In this document: positions 29,301 through 39,183 of the stretch, piece after piece
Layout: every line of letters starts with the position of its first letter
Position numbering within the stretch: the stretch's first letter is position 1
DNA from: an uncultured Ignavibacteriota bacterium
GTDB lineage: Bacteria > Bacteroidota > Ignavibacteria > Tepidaquicellales > Tepidaquicellaceae
DNA length: 64,000 nt
Direction of reading: 5' to 3'
NCBI GenBank assembly: GCA_937959065.1
Contig: CALGOI010000379.1
Span: 6,705 to 70,704, forward strand
Made by a program: the position numbers and the translations under genes
Notes under the pieces: generated by a model
Database searches by the model: none
What the model saw: only the letters and a program-made list of their open reading frames with translations
What the model was told of the DNA's origin: nothing

Positions 29301-29801
29301 TTATTCAGGTCTGTAGAATGCGATCGATCCATTGTCTCCACTCATCATGTCAAAACTGTAAACATCGGTGACTATCTTGCCGTTTCGGGTTCTGTCGCTT
29401 GAGTTAATGTTTTGATGGACAATGGTAAATGAGCCGTCCTCATGAACCTCGTAAACAAATCCTGTGTGCGAAACACATAGCCCGGTGTTATACTTAAAGG
29501 TAAAGAACACATTGATAATCACAAACACGTCTCCTGGTTGAATGTTTTCGCCTTTGACCTTAGCCTTGTCTTTCTTAAATCGAATTTCATATACTTTTTC
29601 GCCCGTTGGCGCTACCCCATATCTTTCATGATCATAATCAACATTCCACTCAAGAACGTTGTCCACGAGCCCCTGACAAAGCCCGTTACCAATTTCCTCT
29701 TGCCCAATTAACGTATCAAGGCAGTTCAGTATATTCTCCTGTGTAGTCTGAGCCAATGCCACTCCGGGCACCATGATCAGCATTGCTATTATCGTTCTCA
29801 T
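29301..29801 (-). CDS. secreted CHAP-like cell-wall hydrolase (putative endolysin)
   Basis: 166 aa. Signal peptide 'MRTIIAMLIMVPGVALA' with probable cleavage after ALA. 'GNGLCQGLVD' supplies the candidate Cys nucleophile, 'IQPGDVFVI' the strand, and 'SHTGFVYEV' the catalytic His, ending 'SIAFYRPE'. This order fits CHAP/NlpC-type amidases. A signal peptide would export it without a holin. It reads away from the late operon, sharing the promoter region 29802-29885. Confidence 0.65.
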   Translation of the reverse strand: MRTIIAMLIMVPGVALAQTTQENILNCLDTLIGQEEIGNGLCQGLVDNVLEWNVDYDHERYGVAPTGEKVYEIRFKKDKAKVKGENIQPGDVFVIINVFFTFKYNTGLCVSHTGFVYEVHEDGSFTIVHQNINSSDRTRNGKIVTDVYSFDMMSGDNGSIAFYRPE

Positions 29802-29837
29802 ATAACCATTTACGTTATCAACACAAAAATGTTACAA

Positions 29838-29882
29838 ACAATAATTATTTTTTGTTACGGGTTTGTATATAAAAGATAGTTT
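29838..29882 (+). promoter_or_regulatory. putative promoter of the morphogenesis module
   Basis: TTTTTTG (about 29847-29853), 22 bases, TAGTTTTG (29876-29883), then ATG 29886 within a few bases. Spacing is one base over the consensus. It is the only convincing promoter ahead of the 33-kb late region. Confidence 0.5.
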
Positions 29883-29885
29883 TGG

Positions 29886-30266
29886 ATGGCAATGGAGTTT
29901 ATCGGGTACATAACCGGGGTTATTCTCATATTAACGGCAATAGCCAGTCTTGTTGTCCGGACGAACAAAGTTAAGAAAGAGGAACGGGAACAATACGACT
30001 TCGGCGAAGAAGTTCAGGCCGACAATGAGTTGATCAACGTGGCCTATCGTGGTGTGTTGCTTCCAATGACCGTGGGCGAGAAAGAGCAATGGTGGGACCC
30101 GATGAGCCCACACGAGAAGGATGCACATGTGGTTAAACGCAAGAACCATGTCAAGTCCGGTAAGATTGCGTATGTTCGCCACAGGGATATGTATGTGTTC
30201 ATATCGCCCGAGAAGGCAGATGAACTCATGTTACCAAGGGAGAGGTTTAAGCCAAGGCTTAGTTAA
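29886..30266 (+). CDS. membrane-anchored hypothetical protein
   Basis: 126 aa. N-terminal helix (about 5-24) then a soluble, charged domain with 'KIAYVRHRDMYVFISPEKADEL'. An in-frame ATG two codons later is equally possible. ATGA-type overlap with the GroES-like gene follows. Confidence 0.65.
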   Translation: MAMEFIGYITGVILILTAIASLVVRTNKVKKEEREQYDFGEEVQADNELINVAYRGVLLPMTVGEKEQWWDPMSPHEKDAHVVKRKNHVKSGKIAYVRHRDMYVFISPEKADELMLPRERFKPRLS

Positions 30267-30946
30267 TGAAGTACAGAATACCAGCAAACAAGGTGTTGAT
30301 ACGGCCCTCTGAAGAACACCAGGGCGTGATCACATCGAACGGGAACTCACTTCTGATAGACACTTCGTATGAGCTAAATAACCATGCGGTGATGTCAGGG
30401 GTGGTGGTGGCCTTGCCAGAGCATTTATTGTATTCAAGAGACAGGCACGGTGAGGTTGATTCAGTGGAGTGTGATGCCGAAATGGAGCTTCAAATAGGCG
30501 ATACGGTATGGTTTCACCATAACCTGATAGAGAACTGTGTTGATAACGAGGAGGTAATAAAGGATGATTCAGGCTATTTGGTGTCCGGTAACTACGACAT
30601 GCTGTATATGGCCAAGCGTGGTGAGGAAATAATCCCAATAAACGGGTGGTGCCTTGTTGAGCCGGTATCGGATGAAATAAGCAACAAGATCCTCCTTCCG
30701 GATAACCTCATTAGGCAACATAGCCTTAAAAAAGGACGTGTAGCATACGTAGGAGAGCCTGTAAGGGAATATCGTGACGAAACCGACTTCAGGGACGATG
30801 AGGTTAAAATAAGCGCAGGAGACCTCATCATATTTCTTCCTTACAGTGATATTCCGATCGAATACGACCTACACGCCTCAATTGATGGGCGACAAAGGTT
30901 CTACCGGATGCAGCGGAGGGATATATTGGCGGTGATAGAAGAGTAA
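30266..30946 (+). CDS. protein with two tandem GroES-like domains
   Basis: 226 aa. Domain 1 (about 1-115): 'PANKVLIRPSEEHQG', 'MSGVVVALPE', 'LQIGDTVWFHHN', 'YDMLYMA'. Domain 2 (about 116-226): 'INGWCLVEPVSDE', 'KKGRVAYVGEP', 'ISAGDLIIFLPYSD', 'RMQRRDILAVIEE'. Each repeats the GroES order of beta strands: VLxxP, GxVxxxG, GDxVxF, DIxAV. It starts the late operon and is distinct from GroES at 4955. It may be a capsid-folding cap for GroEL or a structural protein that reuses the fold. Confidence 0.7.
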   Translation: MKYRIPANKVLIRPSEEHQGVITSNGNSLLIDTSYELNNHAVMSGVVVALPEHLLYSRDRHGEVDSVECDAEMELQIGDTVWFHHNLIENCVDNEEVIKDDSGYLVSGNYDMLYMAKRGEEIIPINGWCLVEPVSDEISNKILLPDNLIRQHSLKKGRVAYVGEPVREYRDETDFRDDEVKISAGDLIIFLPYSDIPIEYDLHASIDGRQRFYRMQRRDILAVIEE

Positions 30947-30972
30947 GCAATTTCTAACCAAATCAAAATAAG

Positions 30973-31830
30973 ATGAAAACACTTATCATTTATGACGGCA
31001 GCACACCAGGATCGGTTATATCGGCTGCTATTGCCTTGCGTAAATATCCCGCAAGTGAAGTTCTTGACACCGAAGGCATCGGATTTAAGATAACCCCAAA
31101 GAAGTGGGATAAGATATTTCTTATGACCGAGGTGGACGAGGCGGAGCTAACCAATAACATGGTTTACGTATCAGGCCGCACCAAGGAGAAAACCCGTTCG
31201 GTATTGACATGGGAACGTGAGTTTGGTGGCCAGTCTTGTCCTCTTGCGCTTCACTACCTTGGGGGCTACAAGTTAAACGAGGCAAACCGTGAGAAGGCAG
31301 AGTCTTTCTATTATGCGGTAGCCACGTACTTGTCTGATCTTACCGATGCCCATGTGAAGTATGATTGGAACGAGTTGATGAATAACAACCTTGGTGTTCT
31401 AAATTCGTATTGCACTAAGGGAAGTGTTATCCGTGATTATCTTTCGGTAAACGCCCCGGTAGAGACGGATGATTCAGCTTTTGCTAATATGGCTGAGGAG
31501 ATCCATGCTCAGGCAGCGGAGATTTCGAAACTGACGCAGGACAATGTTGCCCTTGACAAGCAAGTAAAGGAAACCTCAGCAGCGTTAAAGGCCATTAACA
31601 AGGAGCTGAACGACTCTCTTTCTGTTATGGCCAAGGTGGATGATATTTCGCTTATCCATGCCATGACACCTAAGCAGGTGGCGGATAGGTACACCGTGTC
31701 TGAGCTTCGAAAGATCGCTCCGAGGGTTGGTGGCATTAAGGGTTATAGCAACCTGAAGCAGGCCGACCTTGTTAAGGCATTGAGGTCTCGGATAAAGAGT
31801 ATCTTTAAGTCGGGATTGGTTAACGCATAG
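30973..31830 (+). CDS. hypothetical protein with coiled coil and SAP-like end
   Basis: 285 aa. N-terminal alpha/beta domain starting 'TLIIYDGSTPGSVISAA' (DHH-like motif possible), a coiled coil at about 170-225, and a C-terminal 'TVSELRKIAPRVGGIKGYS' with 'LKQADLVKALR', like SAP/HeH DNA-binding helices. Function unknown; DNA contact likely. Confidence 0.6.
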   Translation: MKTLIIYDGSTPGSVISAAIALRKYPASEVLDTEGIGFKITPKKWDKIFLMTEVDEAELTNNMVYVSGRTKEKTRSVLTWEREFGGQSCPLALHYLGGYKLNEANREKAESFYYAVATYLSDLTDAHVKYDWNELMNNNLGVLNSYCTKGSVIRDYLSVNAPVETDDSAFANMAEEIHAQAAEISKLTQDNVALDKQVKETSAALKAINKELNDSLSVMAKVDDISLIHAMTPKQVADRYTVSELRKIAPRVGGIKGYSNLKQADLVKALRSRIKSIFKSGLVNA

Positions 31831-31861
31831 CGTTGGCTTGAAGTTATAGACTGTAGTATTG

Positions 31862-31906
31862 AGAGAGGACGGTTAAGTTATCCCTCATTTGACCGTCCTC
31901 TTTCTC
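31862..31906 (+). terminator. hairpin after the coiled-coil/SAP gene
   Basis: AGAGGACGGT (31864-31873) pairs exactly with ACCGTCCTCT (31892-31901) across an 18-base loop, then TTCTCTC. It may act as a partial terminator between early-late and packaging genes. Confidence 0.5.
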
Positions 31907-31921
31907 TCATAAGCGTCTGAG

Positions 31922-32599
31922 GTGAAGAAGAAAGAGTTTAGAGCGGACGAGTTCGAAAAGATGTTCGTGAACGTGAATGCCCTTAAAGCGGGAGACTTGA
32001 TATTGTCATCTACCCCTCTTGGGGAGTATTCGGAGTTCCGGGCGGAGATGCAGGAGTATGGACAGTATCGGGAAGAGATGCTTCGATATATGTGTTTGGT
32101 GTATGATCCGCAATCTCCCTACGTTAAGCACTACGACAACATAATCGACAGGAAGTTGGATGCTTTGATCGATGTAGGTGTTCGGCCTATCAAGGGAGGT
32201 AGGCTGCCTATGTTGATAGAAGAAATGGTGAAGTGTCACAACCGGACGTTTAATGACATGATAATTAAGTACTGTAGGTTGTGTTCGGGAGGTGAGCGGA
32301 CATATATGGCGCTTGTGGCGGCCAATGAGTTTTATTGGGGGCAGATGAAGCGTTTGTTCATGGTCACCCCGGGTAATGATGACGATGCCTTGGTTGATGC
32401 GGACAAGAAGGCGAAGCTGTTCAAGTCCATGGCGGAGCAGGAGGGAATTATCGAATCATTGGAGGATAAGTTGTTGGCTTTGGATGATAATCCTCAGTTG
32501 AGGTCTGATGTATGGGTATTACATGAAGATAAGCGTAATTCACATAATAGGTTATCGCCTGAGCACTTTAGTAAAAAGGCTGGTAATGGGAAAAAGTAG
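31922..32599 (+). CDS. hypothetical protein upstream of the terminase
   Basis: 225 aa from GTG 31922, helical. The segment 'MLRYMCLVYDPQSPYVKHY' is shared, to my recollection, with proteins located before TerL in Bacteroidota phages. A small terminase role is possible by position but there is no HTH visible. Overlaps the next gene by 14 bases. Confidence 0.6.
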   Translation: MKKKEFRADEFEKMFVNVNALKAGDLILSSTPLGEYSEFRAEMQEYGQYREEMLRYMCLVYDPQSPYVKHYDNIIDRKLDALIDVGVRPIKGGRLPMLIEEMVKCHNRTFNDMIIKYCRLCSGGERTYMALVAANEFYWGQMKRLFMVTPGNDDDALVDADKKAKLFKSMAEQEGIIESLEDKLLALDDNPQLRSDVWVLHEDKRNSHNRLSPEHFSKKAGNGKK

Positions 32600-32867
32600 T
32601 TCGGAGTCAGGGGAGTACTTTAACCGGGTTTCCTTTGAGGGGAGTGTTAAGGACTTGGAGGTTGCCATGAAGTACCTTGAGAAGAAGGGTATGAAATGGG
32701 AGAGCCGGTTCAGCATTAAGGACGACCACAGTATGTATCCCTATATGGTTACTAACTATAATGGGATATTTGGTACCCTTGGTATGTGGAAAGATCCAAG
32801 GGAGTATAATTATAAACTGCCTGAAGAACTCTCGGTGGGCGTTGATAAGGCGCTACAGAAAAGATGA
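32586..32867 (+). CDS. small hypothetical protein
   Basis: 93 aa from ATG 32586. A frame from 32508 lies wholly inside the upstream gene. Mixed alpha/beta with several Tyr. ATGA overlap with the membrane peptide downstream. Confidence 0.6.
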   Translation: MGKSSSESGEYFNRVSFEGSVKDLEVAMKYLEKKGMKWESRFSIKDDHSMYPYMVTNYNGIFGTLGMWKDPREYNYKLPEELSVGVDKALQKR

Positions 32868-33028
32868 TGAACCGGTACAACTACAAATCAGCGCTTAGTG
32901 TGATACAATGGATTGTGTTCCTTGTGTTGGTGTTTGGTGTTCCGGTGGTGGCCGAGACCTACAATAACTATCACTATTTGTGGATGTGGTTGGCGCTTAT
33001 TCCTTGGGGAATAGCGTGTTCTGATTGA
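32864..33028 (+). CDS. 54-aa membrane peptide
   Basis: MMNRYNYKSALSVIQ then two hydrophobic segments (about 14-30 and 38-51). Its ATG forms an ATGA overlap with the stop upstream, which supports it. Holin-like in size, but location among packaging genes does not prove this. Confidence 0.6.
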   Translation: MMNRYNYKSALSVIQWIVFLVLVFGVPVVAETYNNYHYLWMWLALIPWGIACSD

Positions 33029-33070
33029 ATCGGTTTGTCTTCGTGTTTACTATAACTAAAATTTGTAGTC

Positions 33071-33265
33071 ATGGAATTTTTACAGGATGATGAGGTTGTG
33101 GAGAAGGAGCAACCAAAGGAAAGTAAGGAGTGTAATCACCGTATAGTGTCTAAGGTGGTGGATGGCATCCGTTATCGGTATTGTAAGCATTGTGATATGA
33201 TCGCACATGCTGATAGTAAATTCTCATATCCCTGTGGTATGGAGTGGTGTAAGTGTATGCAGTAA
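33071..33265 (+). CDS. small zinc-ribbon protein
   Basis: 64 aa. An acidic N-terminus then 'CNHRIVSKV', 'YCKHCDM' and 'PCGMEWCKC', a two-pair Cys/His ribbon. Immediately upstream of terL. Function unknown. Confidence 0.6.
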   Translation: MEFLQDDEVVEKEQPKESKECNHRIVSKVVDGIRYRYCKHCDMIAHADSKFSYPCGMEWCKCMQ

Positions 33266-33274
33266 ACCTCATAA

Positions 33275-35413
33275 TTGGCAACCTCATCGAAATATTCTTA
33301 CAAACCTCATCAGGAATACATTGTTGTAAATGACAACGATCCTGACTTAGAGCCTATTCGAATTGAATTACCGGCACCTCCGGCACTCACCAAGGTAATT
33401 GGGTATGGGCGAAAGCCTGAAAATCAGTATTGGGAACCGGATGAGGTTCCCGAAAGGCTGGTCGAATTAATGAGAGACCCTGACCTACAGACCAATGACG
33501 ATATATGGGAGGTGCTTGAGAATAATTATGAGGAGTACAAGAAAGAGTGGAAGTTCATACAGCAGCAATGGGAATACCGTATTAACGGATGTTGGTTCTT
33601 TAATAACGGTGAGCCTACCTACATTACTGGTGCGCATTGGTTCTTTTTGTCCACCTGGAAGATGGACGGGGCGTTGCCGGAATATAGGTCCCGTGACAGG
33701 AAGTGGTGGCTTTCAGTTAAGTTCGGTGAGGAAGATCCCGTGTGTATGGGAATAACTTACCCCAAACACAGGAGGGAGGGAGCCACATCACGTACTCAGT
33801 GCTGGATGTATGAGAGGATTTCAAGGAACGCCTTTCACTATGGCGGTATTCAGTCTATGACCGAGCCACATGCCGAGACCGTGTTCCAGAACCACATGGT
33901 AAACGGATGGAAAGGGATGCCGTTTTGGTTTCAACCGGTACACGAAGGAACTACAAACCCAAAACGGGAACTTAGCTTTAAGGCCCCGGCTCGGGCAGGA
34001 GGTAAAAAGTCGATCCGAAGTGTGGGGGATGATGCGCTTAACTCAACCATCTCTTTTGGAGCATCAACCATTGGCCACTACGATACGTGGAAACTACATG
34101 CGTATCACGCTGACGAGGTAGGTAAGACCAAGGAGGTTGATGTTAACAAGCGGTGGCAAATCGTTAAACAGTGCCTTCGTGTTGGCCGGAAGGTTATTGG
34201 GTTTTCTATCCATACCTCAACCGTGGGCGAAATGGAGAAGGGGGGGGGCAAGAACTTCAAGAAATTGTGTGATCAATCACATTATTCCCACCATGATCCG
34301 AGATTGCAACGAAACAAGAATGGGGAGACCATTTCCGGTCTGTATGTGATATTCATTCCGGCCTATGACGGCTTAGAGGATTTTGTGGACAAATACGGTA
34401 ACTCTGTTATCGATAAGCCCACGAAAGAACAGGCGGCCTTTATTGGCTCAGATATTGGGGCACGGGAATACCTTGACAATAAGCGGAAGGCACTTATCGA
34501 AGCGGAGGACATGGAGGGACTGTCTGAGCAGATACGAATGTACCCCACCCGTTACCGGGAGTGTTTCTATGGCTCAAGTAAGAGTAATAATTTCAATGTA
34601 GTTATCCTGAATGAACAGATAGCGAAATACGCTGTAAGTAATCCCCATGTTCAGCCGGGTAACTTTGAGTGGACCGATGGGCAGGATTCCCGTGTAACAT
34701 GGAACCCGTGTAGTGACGGCAGGTTCAACCTCAGCCTTGTTCTTAATGATCAGCAATCAAACAGGTTCAAAAGGGATGACCTTGGTAAAGCAGTTCCGGC
34801 CAATAAGAGTGTATTCCAGGGCGGGGGTGACCCGTTCAAGTTCAAGGAAACCCAAAGCGGGCGGAAGTCAATGGCGGGCGGGGCGGTATTTATGAAGTCC
34901 TCTCCTACGTTCCTTCATCCAAGACAGCAAGAGTTGGGCTCTAACCGGTTTGTGTGTACCTACCTTGCCCGACCAAAGAAGAAGGAGATATTCGGGGAAG
35001 ACATGATCAAGATGTGTGTGTACTTCGGATGTACCATGTTCCCTGAGATAAACGTGTCGTTCCTTTGGGACTACTTTGATAGCAGGGGATATAACAATTA
35101 CTTGTATTACCGTGTTGATAAGAAGACCAAGCGGGTTTCTAAAACACCGGGGGCCAATACCCTTGAGCAGATGAAGGAGTCGATATTCAATCACTTCCAC
35201 ACCTATATCGAGGAGAATGGATATCGTGAAGTACACACTGATCTTTTACAGCAATGCCTTGATATCGATGATGACATGGGGGATTATGACCTTTTCACGG
35301 CATCGGGTTACGCATTGGTGGCGGCAATGGATCCCTTTGCCCGTATATATGATGAGGAAGAAACTGATGAGGGCGCTGAAATAGGTTCGTTCTTTAGGCG
35401 TAGTAATTACTGA
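33275..35413 (+). CDS. terL: terminase large subunit
   Basis: 712 aa from a TTG start at 33275. ATPase domain: Walker-A-like 'YPKHRREGATSRTQ' (about residue 165; crAss-like TerLs have similar degenerate loops), Walker B 'HAYHADEVGKT' with the catalytic Glu. Nuclease domain: 'QGGGDPFKF' with the first Asp, further acidic residues in 'HTDLLQQCLDIDDDMGDYD'. It powers DNA entry into the procapsid. Followed by the portal gene, the standard order. Confidence 0.88.
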   Translation: MATSSKYSYKPHQEYIVVNDNDPDLEPIRIELPAPPALTKVIGYGRKPENQYWEPDEVPERLVELMRDPDLQTNDDIWEVLENNYEEYKKEWKFIQQQWEYRINGCWFFNNGEPTYITGAHWFFLSTWKMDGALPEYRSRDRKWWLSVKFGEEDPVCMGITYPKHRREGATSRTQCWMYERISRNAFHYGGIQSMTEPHAETVFQNHMVNGWKGMPFWFQPVHEGTTNPKRELSFKAPARAGGKKSIRSVGDDALNSTISFGASTIGHYDTWKLHAYHADEVGKTKEVDVNKRWQIVKQCLRVGRKVIGFSIHTSTVGEMEKGGGKNFKKLCDQSHYSHHDPRLQRNKNGETISGLYVIFIPAYDGLEDFVDKYGNSVIDKPTKEQAAFIGSDIGAREYLDNKRKALIEAEDMEGLSEQIRMYPTRYRECFYGSSKSNNFNVVILNEQIAKYAVSNPHVQPGNFEWTDGQDSRVTWNPCSDGRFNLSLVLNDQQSNRFKRDDLGKAVPANKSVFQGGGDPFKFKETQSGRKSMAGGAVFMKSSPTFLHPRQQELGSNRFVCTYLARPKKKEIFGEDMIKMCVYFGCTMFPEINVSFLWDYFDSRGYNNYLYYRVDKKTKRVSKTPGANTLEQMKESIFNHFHTYIEENGYREVHTDLLQQCLDIDDDMGDYDLFTASGYALVAAMDPFARIYDEEETDEGAEIGSFFRRSNY

Positions 35414-35460
35414 AAGTGAATTTTTGCTTACATTTGAATTTGTAAAATTCTGCTTATTCG

Positions 35461-37863
35461 ATGCCGCCCAATACGTCCTTAAACACGTATCAAAGAGAAG
35501 GAGCGTATCCTCAACCTGAGATGCACATTGACCCCAAAGAGAAAGGGGAAAAGTATCACAAGCAATGGGCGGAGTACATTTTTTCTGCATACATAAGGGA
35601 TAGGGGTGGCCTTCTTTATTCGAAAAGAAGCGAGTTCCAAATGCTTCGGCTTTACGCTGATGGCAACCAACCGGTAGAGAAATACATGGATATCCTTGAC
35701 CCAAAGGACGAGAATACCCATGAACGAAAGGGATTGATGAACATCTCATGGGACATTATTAGTGTTGCCCCAAGAATACGTGAGGCAGTGGTTGGAAATT
35801 ACATGAAGTTAGACCATGACATCACTATCAATGCTATTGACGAGAAGTCGGGTGCCGATAAAGAACAAATGGAACACAGGGCTTGGGCGGAGAAGCAATT
35901 ACAGCCTTTCTTTGAGTCGGTTAATCCCGCACTTGCCCAACAGATGAGGTCATCCATGTTGCCCTTCCTTCCGGATTCGATGGAGGAGATCGAAATGATG
36001 AAGCAGATCGGTGCCTTTAAACTGAAGGATGAGATAGCCATGGAGAAGGCTTTGGACTATACATGGCTCATTAGTGATTGGGTTGACATAAAGAGAAGGT
36101 TGTACGAGGACCTATTCGATTTAGGCATTGCTGCAACAAAAGACTATGTTGAGCCGTCAACTCAATTGGTCAAAACACGTTATGTTGATCCCGCTAAGGC
36201 CATTGTTAACTATAGTAGCGATCATAATTTCAGGAACCTTCGATATGCCGGTGAAATAGTTGAGTTTACGGCAGGCGAATTACGAAAGGCGGCACCGGAC
36301 CTCAGCGAGGAACAGATACAGGATTGTGTTAAGAGGGCCACAAAGGCAACTCAGCATCTTAGGGATTATGAGTTTGATTATTATTCACACGGAGAGGTTA
36401 ATGGCGCTTATTCATACGATGAGGTTAGGATACCGGTTCTTGATATAGAGTGGTTTGATTATGACATTAAGAAGGGCGAGAAGAGAAAAGAGAATGGCCG
36501 GGAATCGTTCTATGATAAACCGTTCAGCTATAAGGGAAAGAAGAGCGAGACGAGAACGCCTCAATACAGCCGTTTACAGACTGTTAGGAAGTGTAAATGG
36601 GTGGTAGGCACCGAATATGTATTCGATTGGGGCTATCAAAATGACATTCCCCGGCCAAGTAAAGAACAAGCCCGGTTGTCCTATCACTTCTATAAGGCAT
36701 CGAACAAGTCGAAGTTAGCGGCAATGATTCCTCACCTGGACAACATCCAGTTGACCTACTTGAAGATGAAGAACGCTATTGCTAAGGCGGCACCGGCCGG
36801 TCTTGCTATAGAGGTGGGATCGCTTAACAACATCTCACTTGGTACTAAGAAAATGCAGCCGTTGGATGTATTGGACATCAGGCGTATTACCGGTGACCTT
36901 TTGTTTAAGTCAACAAATACCTATGCCCAGGTCGTTTCGCCTAATTCCGGTAAGCCGGTAACCGAAACAAATGGAGGCGTTGGTCCATTCCTTCAAGAGC
37001 TTATCAATACCCTTGAACTGGAAATGAAATACATCCGGGATGTAACGGGTATTAACGAGTTTGTTGATGCCTCCACCCCCGATCCAAACACTCCTGTGGG
37101 GACAGGTAAGCTGGCCGTGGCCTCAGCGAACAATGTTCTTCATACCTTATATATAGGATACCAGCGAATACATGAGTGTACCGCAGAGCAGGTGTTGTTG
37201 CGTTGGCAGATAGTTGCCCGTGCTAACAAGGGCAAGAAACTGGTTTACCCGGCCATTGGCAAAAATGCCATGGAAACAATAAAGCTGAGTTCTGATACAG
37301 CAGTCCGCACTTACGGGCTCAGGATAGAAGAGCGGCCTACTGCCGAGGAAATAATGGAGACCAAGCAAATGGCCATTGCCTCAATGCAGAAGAGAGCGAC
37401 CGGTGGGCCGGGAATAACCCTTGCTGATTTCCAGGTGGTGTCAAGGATGCTCAAGGCGGGGCAGCCAAAGCAGGCGGAGATGTTCTTGTCATGGCGTGAG
37501 CAGAAGTCTCAAGAGGAGATCGATCAGCGCAATCAGCGCAATCAGCAAATGAACGCTGATATACAAGCGCAGGGTATTCAACAGAAAACACAAGGCGAGA
37601 TCACTAAGATTGCCGAGGAAGGTAAATGGAAGATTGAGATTGAGAATACCAAGAGCCGTAACCGGATGGAAGAAGAAAAGCTCCGCCACTTTAATAAACT
37701 GGAATATGCCGACAAACTTGGTGATGATGATATTACTAAGGCAATCGTTAAGCATCGTGGAGACGAGAGCCGACAAATAAAGGAACACGAAAATCAACAA
37801 AAGATTGTTGATAAGCAGACCAAGAACAATCGTAAAAAAGATTCGAAAGAAGAGGTTGCGTAG
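35461..37863 (+). CDS. portal protein
   Basis: 800 aa, the long portal size of crAss-like phages. N-terminal wing and stem region with 'SWDIISVAPRIREAVVGNYMK', a central helical part with 'LQELINTLELEMKYIRDVTGINEF' (clip/stem helices that line DNA channel), and a basic coiled C-terminus (about 690-800) rich in Gln, Lys and Glu. It forms the dodecameric channel at one capsid vertex. Placed after TerL and before the scaffold. Confidence 0.8.
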   Translation: MPPNTSLNTYQREGAYPQPEMHIDPKEKGEKYHKQWAEYIFSAYIRDRGGLLYSKRSEFQMLRLYADGNQPVEKYMDILDPKDENTHERKGLMNISWDIISVAPRIREAVVGNYMKLDHDITINAIDEKSGADKEQMEHRAWAEKQLQPFFESVNPALAQQMRSSMLPFLPDSMEEIEMMKQIGAFKLKDEIAMEKALDYTWLISDWVDIKRRLYEDLFDLGIAATKDYVEPSTQLVKTRYVDPAKAIVNYSSDHNFRNLRYAGEIVEFTAGELRKAAPDLSEEQIQDCVKRATKATQHLRDYEFDYYSHGEVNGAYSYDEVRIPVLDIEWFDYDIKKGEKRKENGRESFYDKPFSYKGKKSETRTPQYSRLQTVRKCKWVVGTEYVFDWGYQNDIPRPSKEQARLSYHFYKASNKSKLAAMIPHLDNIQLTYLKMKNAIAKAAPAGLAIEVGSLNNISLGTKKMQPLDVLDIRRITGDLLFKSTNTYAQVVSPNSGKPVTETNGGVGPFLQELINTLELEMKYIRDVTGINEFVDASTPDPNTPVGTGKLAVASANNVLHTLYIGYQRIHECTAEQVLLRWQIVARANKGKKLVYPAIGKNAMETIKLSSDTAVRTYGLRIEERPTAEEIMETKQMAIASMQKRATGGPGITLADFQVVSRMLKAGQPKQAEMFLSWREQKSQEEIDQRNQRNQQMNADIQAQGIQQKTQGEITKIAEEGKWKIEIENTKSRNRMEEEKLRHFNKLEYADKLGDDDITKAIVKHRGDESRQIKEHENQQKIVDKQTKNNRKKDSKEEVA

Positions 37864-37921
37864 TCGTTCTTTGAGATTTATTTATTAATTTCGAATCGTA
37901 TAACTTTTAAGCAGTTGCAAA

Positions 37922-39145
37922 ATGGATCCTGTTCAAGCGGATAGCACAACACCTGAAACTGATACTTTAACCGATGATCTTGGTGTCAATGGCGAGACCT
38001 GGTCAAAGGTCGAAGATGAGGATGGACCCGAAGTAACCGATGTAGGGGGAGGAGAAGAACCCGAACCGGAGAAAAAAGAGGAACCCACCGAACCTGAGAC
38101 TCCTGAACAGAAAGCTGACGACCCGGACAACGGTGGCCAGAAAGAGGAACCAAAGGCCGAGGAACCTCAAAAGGAAGAGCCGAAAGCGGAAGAACCCACA
38201 TCCACACCGGCCAGTGCGGATGTAGAGACGTTCAACCAAAAGATTTCTGAATTGTCGGAAGGCCGATTTAAGACAATAGAGGATCTCGTTAATTCGGATG
38301 TATTCCAGATTTATGGCCAAGCAGGTGATCTTGTTGATGAATTGGAGAAGCTGCGTGGGTTAGCGGACCGTGAGCCTGAGTTTGCAAACGATTGGGTTAA
38401 AGGACTCAATGATTTTGTAAAGCAGGGAGGGGACCCCAACCTATATGCACGAATCCAGGGAGTCAATGTTGACGAACTGCCTCCGATGGAGCGAATGGCG
38501 CTACAGATGAAATGGGAAAACCCGGACATCAGCGATGAGAACATTCGAATCATTTTGGAGAATAAGTATCAGCAGAACGCAGAGGATGGATCAAACGAGA
38601 GGAAATTGGGAGATGCCAACTTGGAGCTTGACTCACGAAAAGCTACAAATTGGCTGAAGGAGCATCAAGTCAAGAGTGCCACCCCTGACCCTGTAAAGGC
38701 AGAGGAAAGGACTCGACAACTTGAGGAGACAAGGGTAGAGAATTGGAGCAAGACCTTGAACGAATTACCTAACTACATCAACAAGTTTGATGTACCTGTC
38801 AACGACAAAGGTGAAACGTTCGAGTTCGAGTTCAAAGACCAACACAAGGCCTCGCTCATGGAGAAGGTCTCGGAAATGGTACGGTACTCACCCCACCTCA
38901 AGCATGACGAGGCAGGCATTAAGGATGTATGGGCTGCAACCCAACACTTGATTAAGAGCATGTTCTTCGAAGAAATGATGGCCGAGGCTGTAAAGAGTGA
39001 ACTCAACAAGCTTCAGGAGTCAACCTTCAAAGAACAGCACAATCCAAGTGCGGGCAAACCCGAAGAGGCTCCTGCTACGGTTGACTCAAACGAGCCAAAG
39101 GACGAACAAGACTTTCTCCTTAAAATGCTCAGAGAGGATTCGTAG
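37922..39145 (+). CDS. scaffold-like head protein
   Basis: 407 aa. The first 100 residues are extremely acidic and Pro-rich with repeated EEPKAEEPQK-type units, then helical segments ('FNQKISELSEGRFKTIEDLV'). This composition and its position between portal and major capsid fit a scaffolding protein. The EPKAEEP repeats are imprecise at the DNA level. Confidence 0.65.
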   Translation: MDPVQADSTTPETDTLTDDLGVNGETWSKVEDEDGPEVTDVGGGEEPEPEKKEEPTEPETPEQKADDPDNGGQKEEPKAEEPQKEEPKAEEPTSTPASADVETFNQKISELSEGRFKTIEDLVNSDVFQIYGQAGDLVDELEKLRGLADREPEFANDWVKGLNDFVKQGGDPNLYARIQGVNVDELPPMERMALQMKWENPDISDENIRIILENKYQQNAEDGSNERKLGDANLELDSRKATNWLKEHQVKSATPDPVKAEERTRQLEETRVENWSKTLNELPNYINKFDVPVNDKGETFEFEFKDQHKASLMEKVSEMVRYSPHLKHDEAGIKDVWAATQHLIKSMFFEEMMAEAVKSELNKLQESTFKEQHNPSAGKPEEAPATVDSNEPKDEQDFLLKMLREDS

Positions 39146-39183
39146 GAACTGAATTTTGTTAACGACTTAAAAAGCATAAGAAA

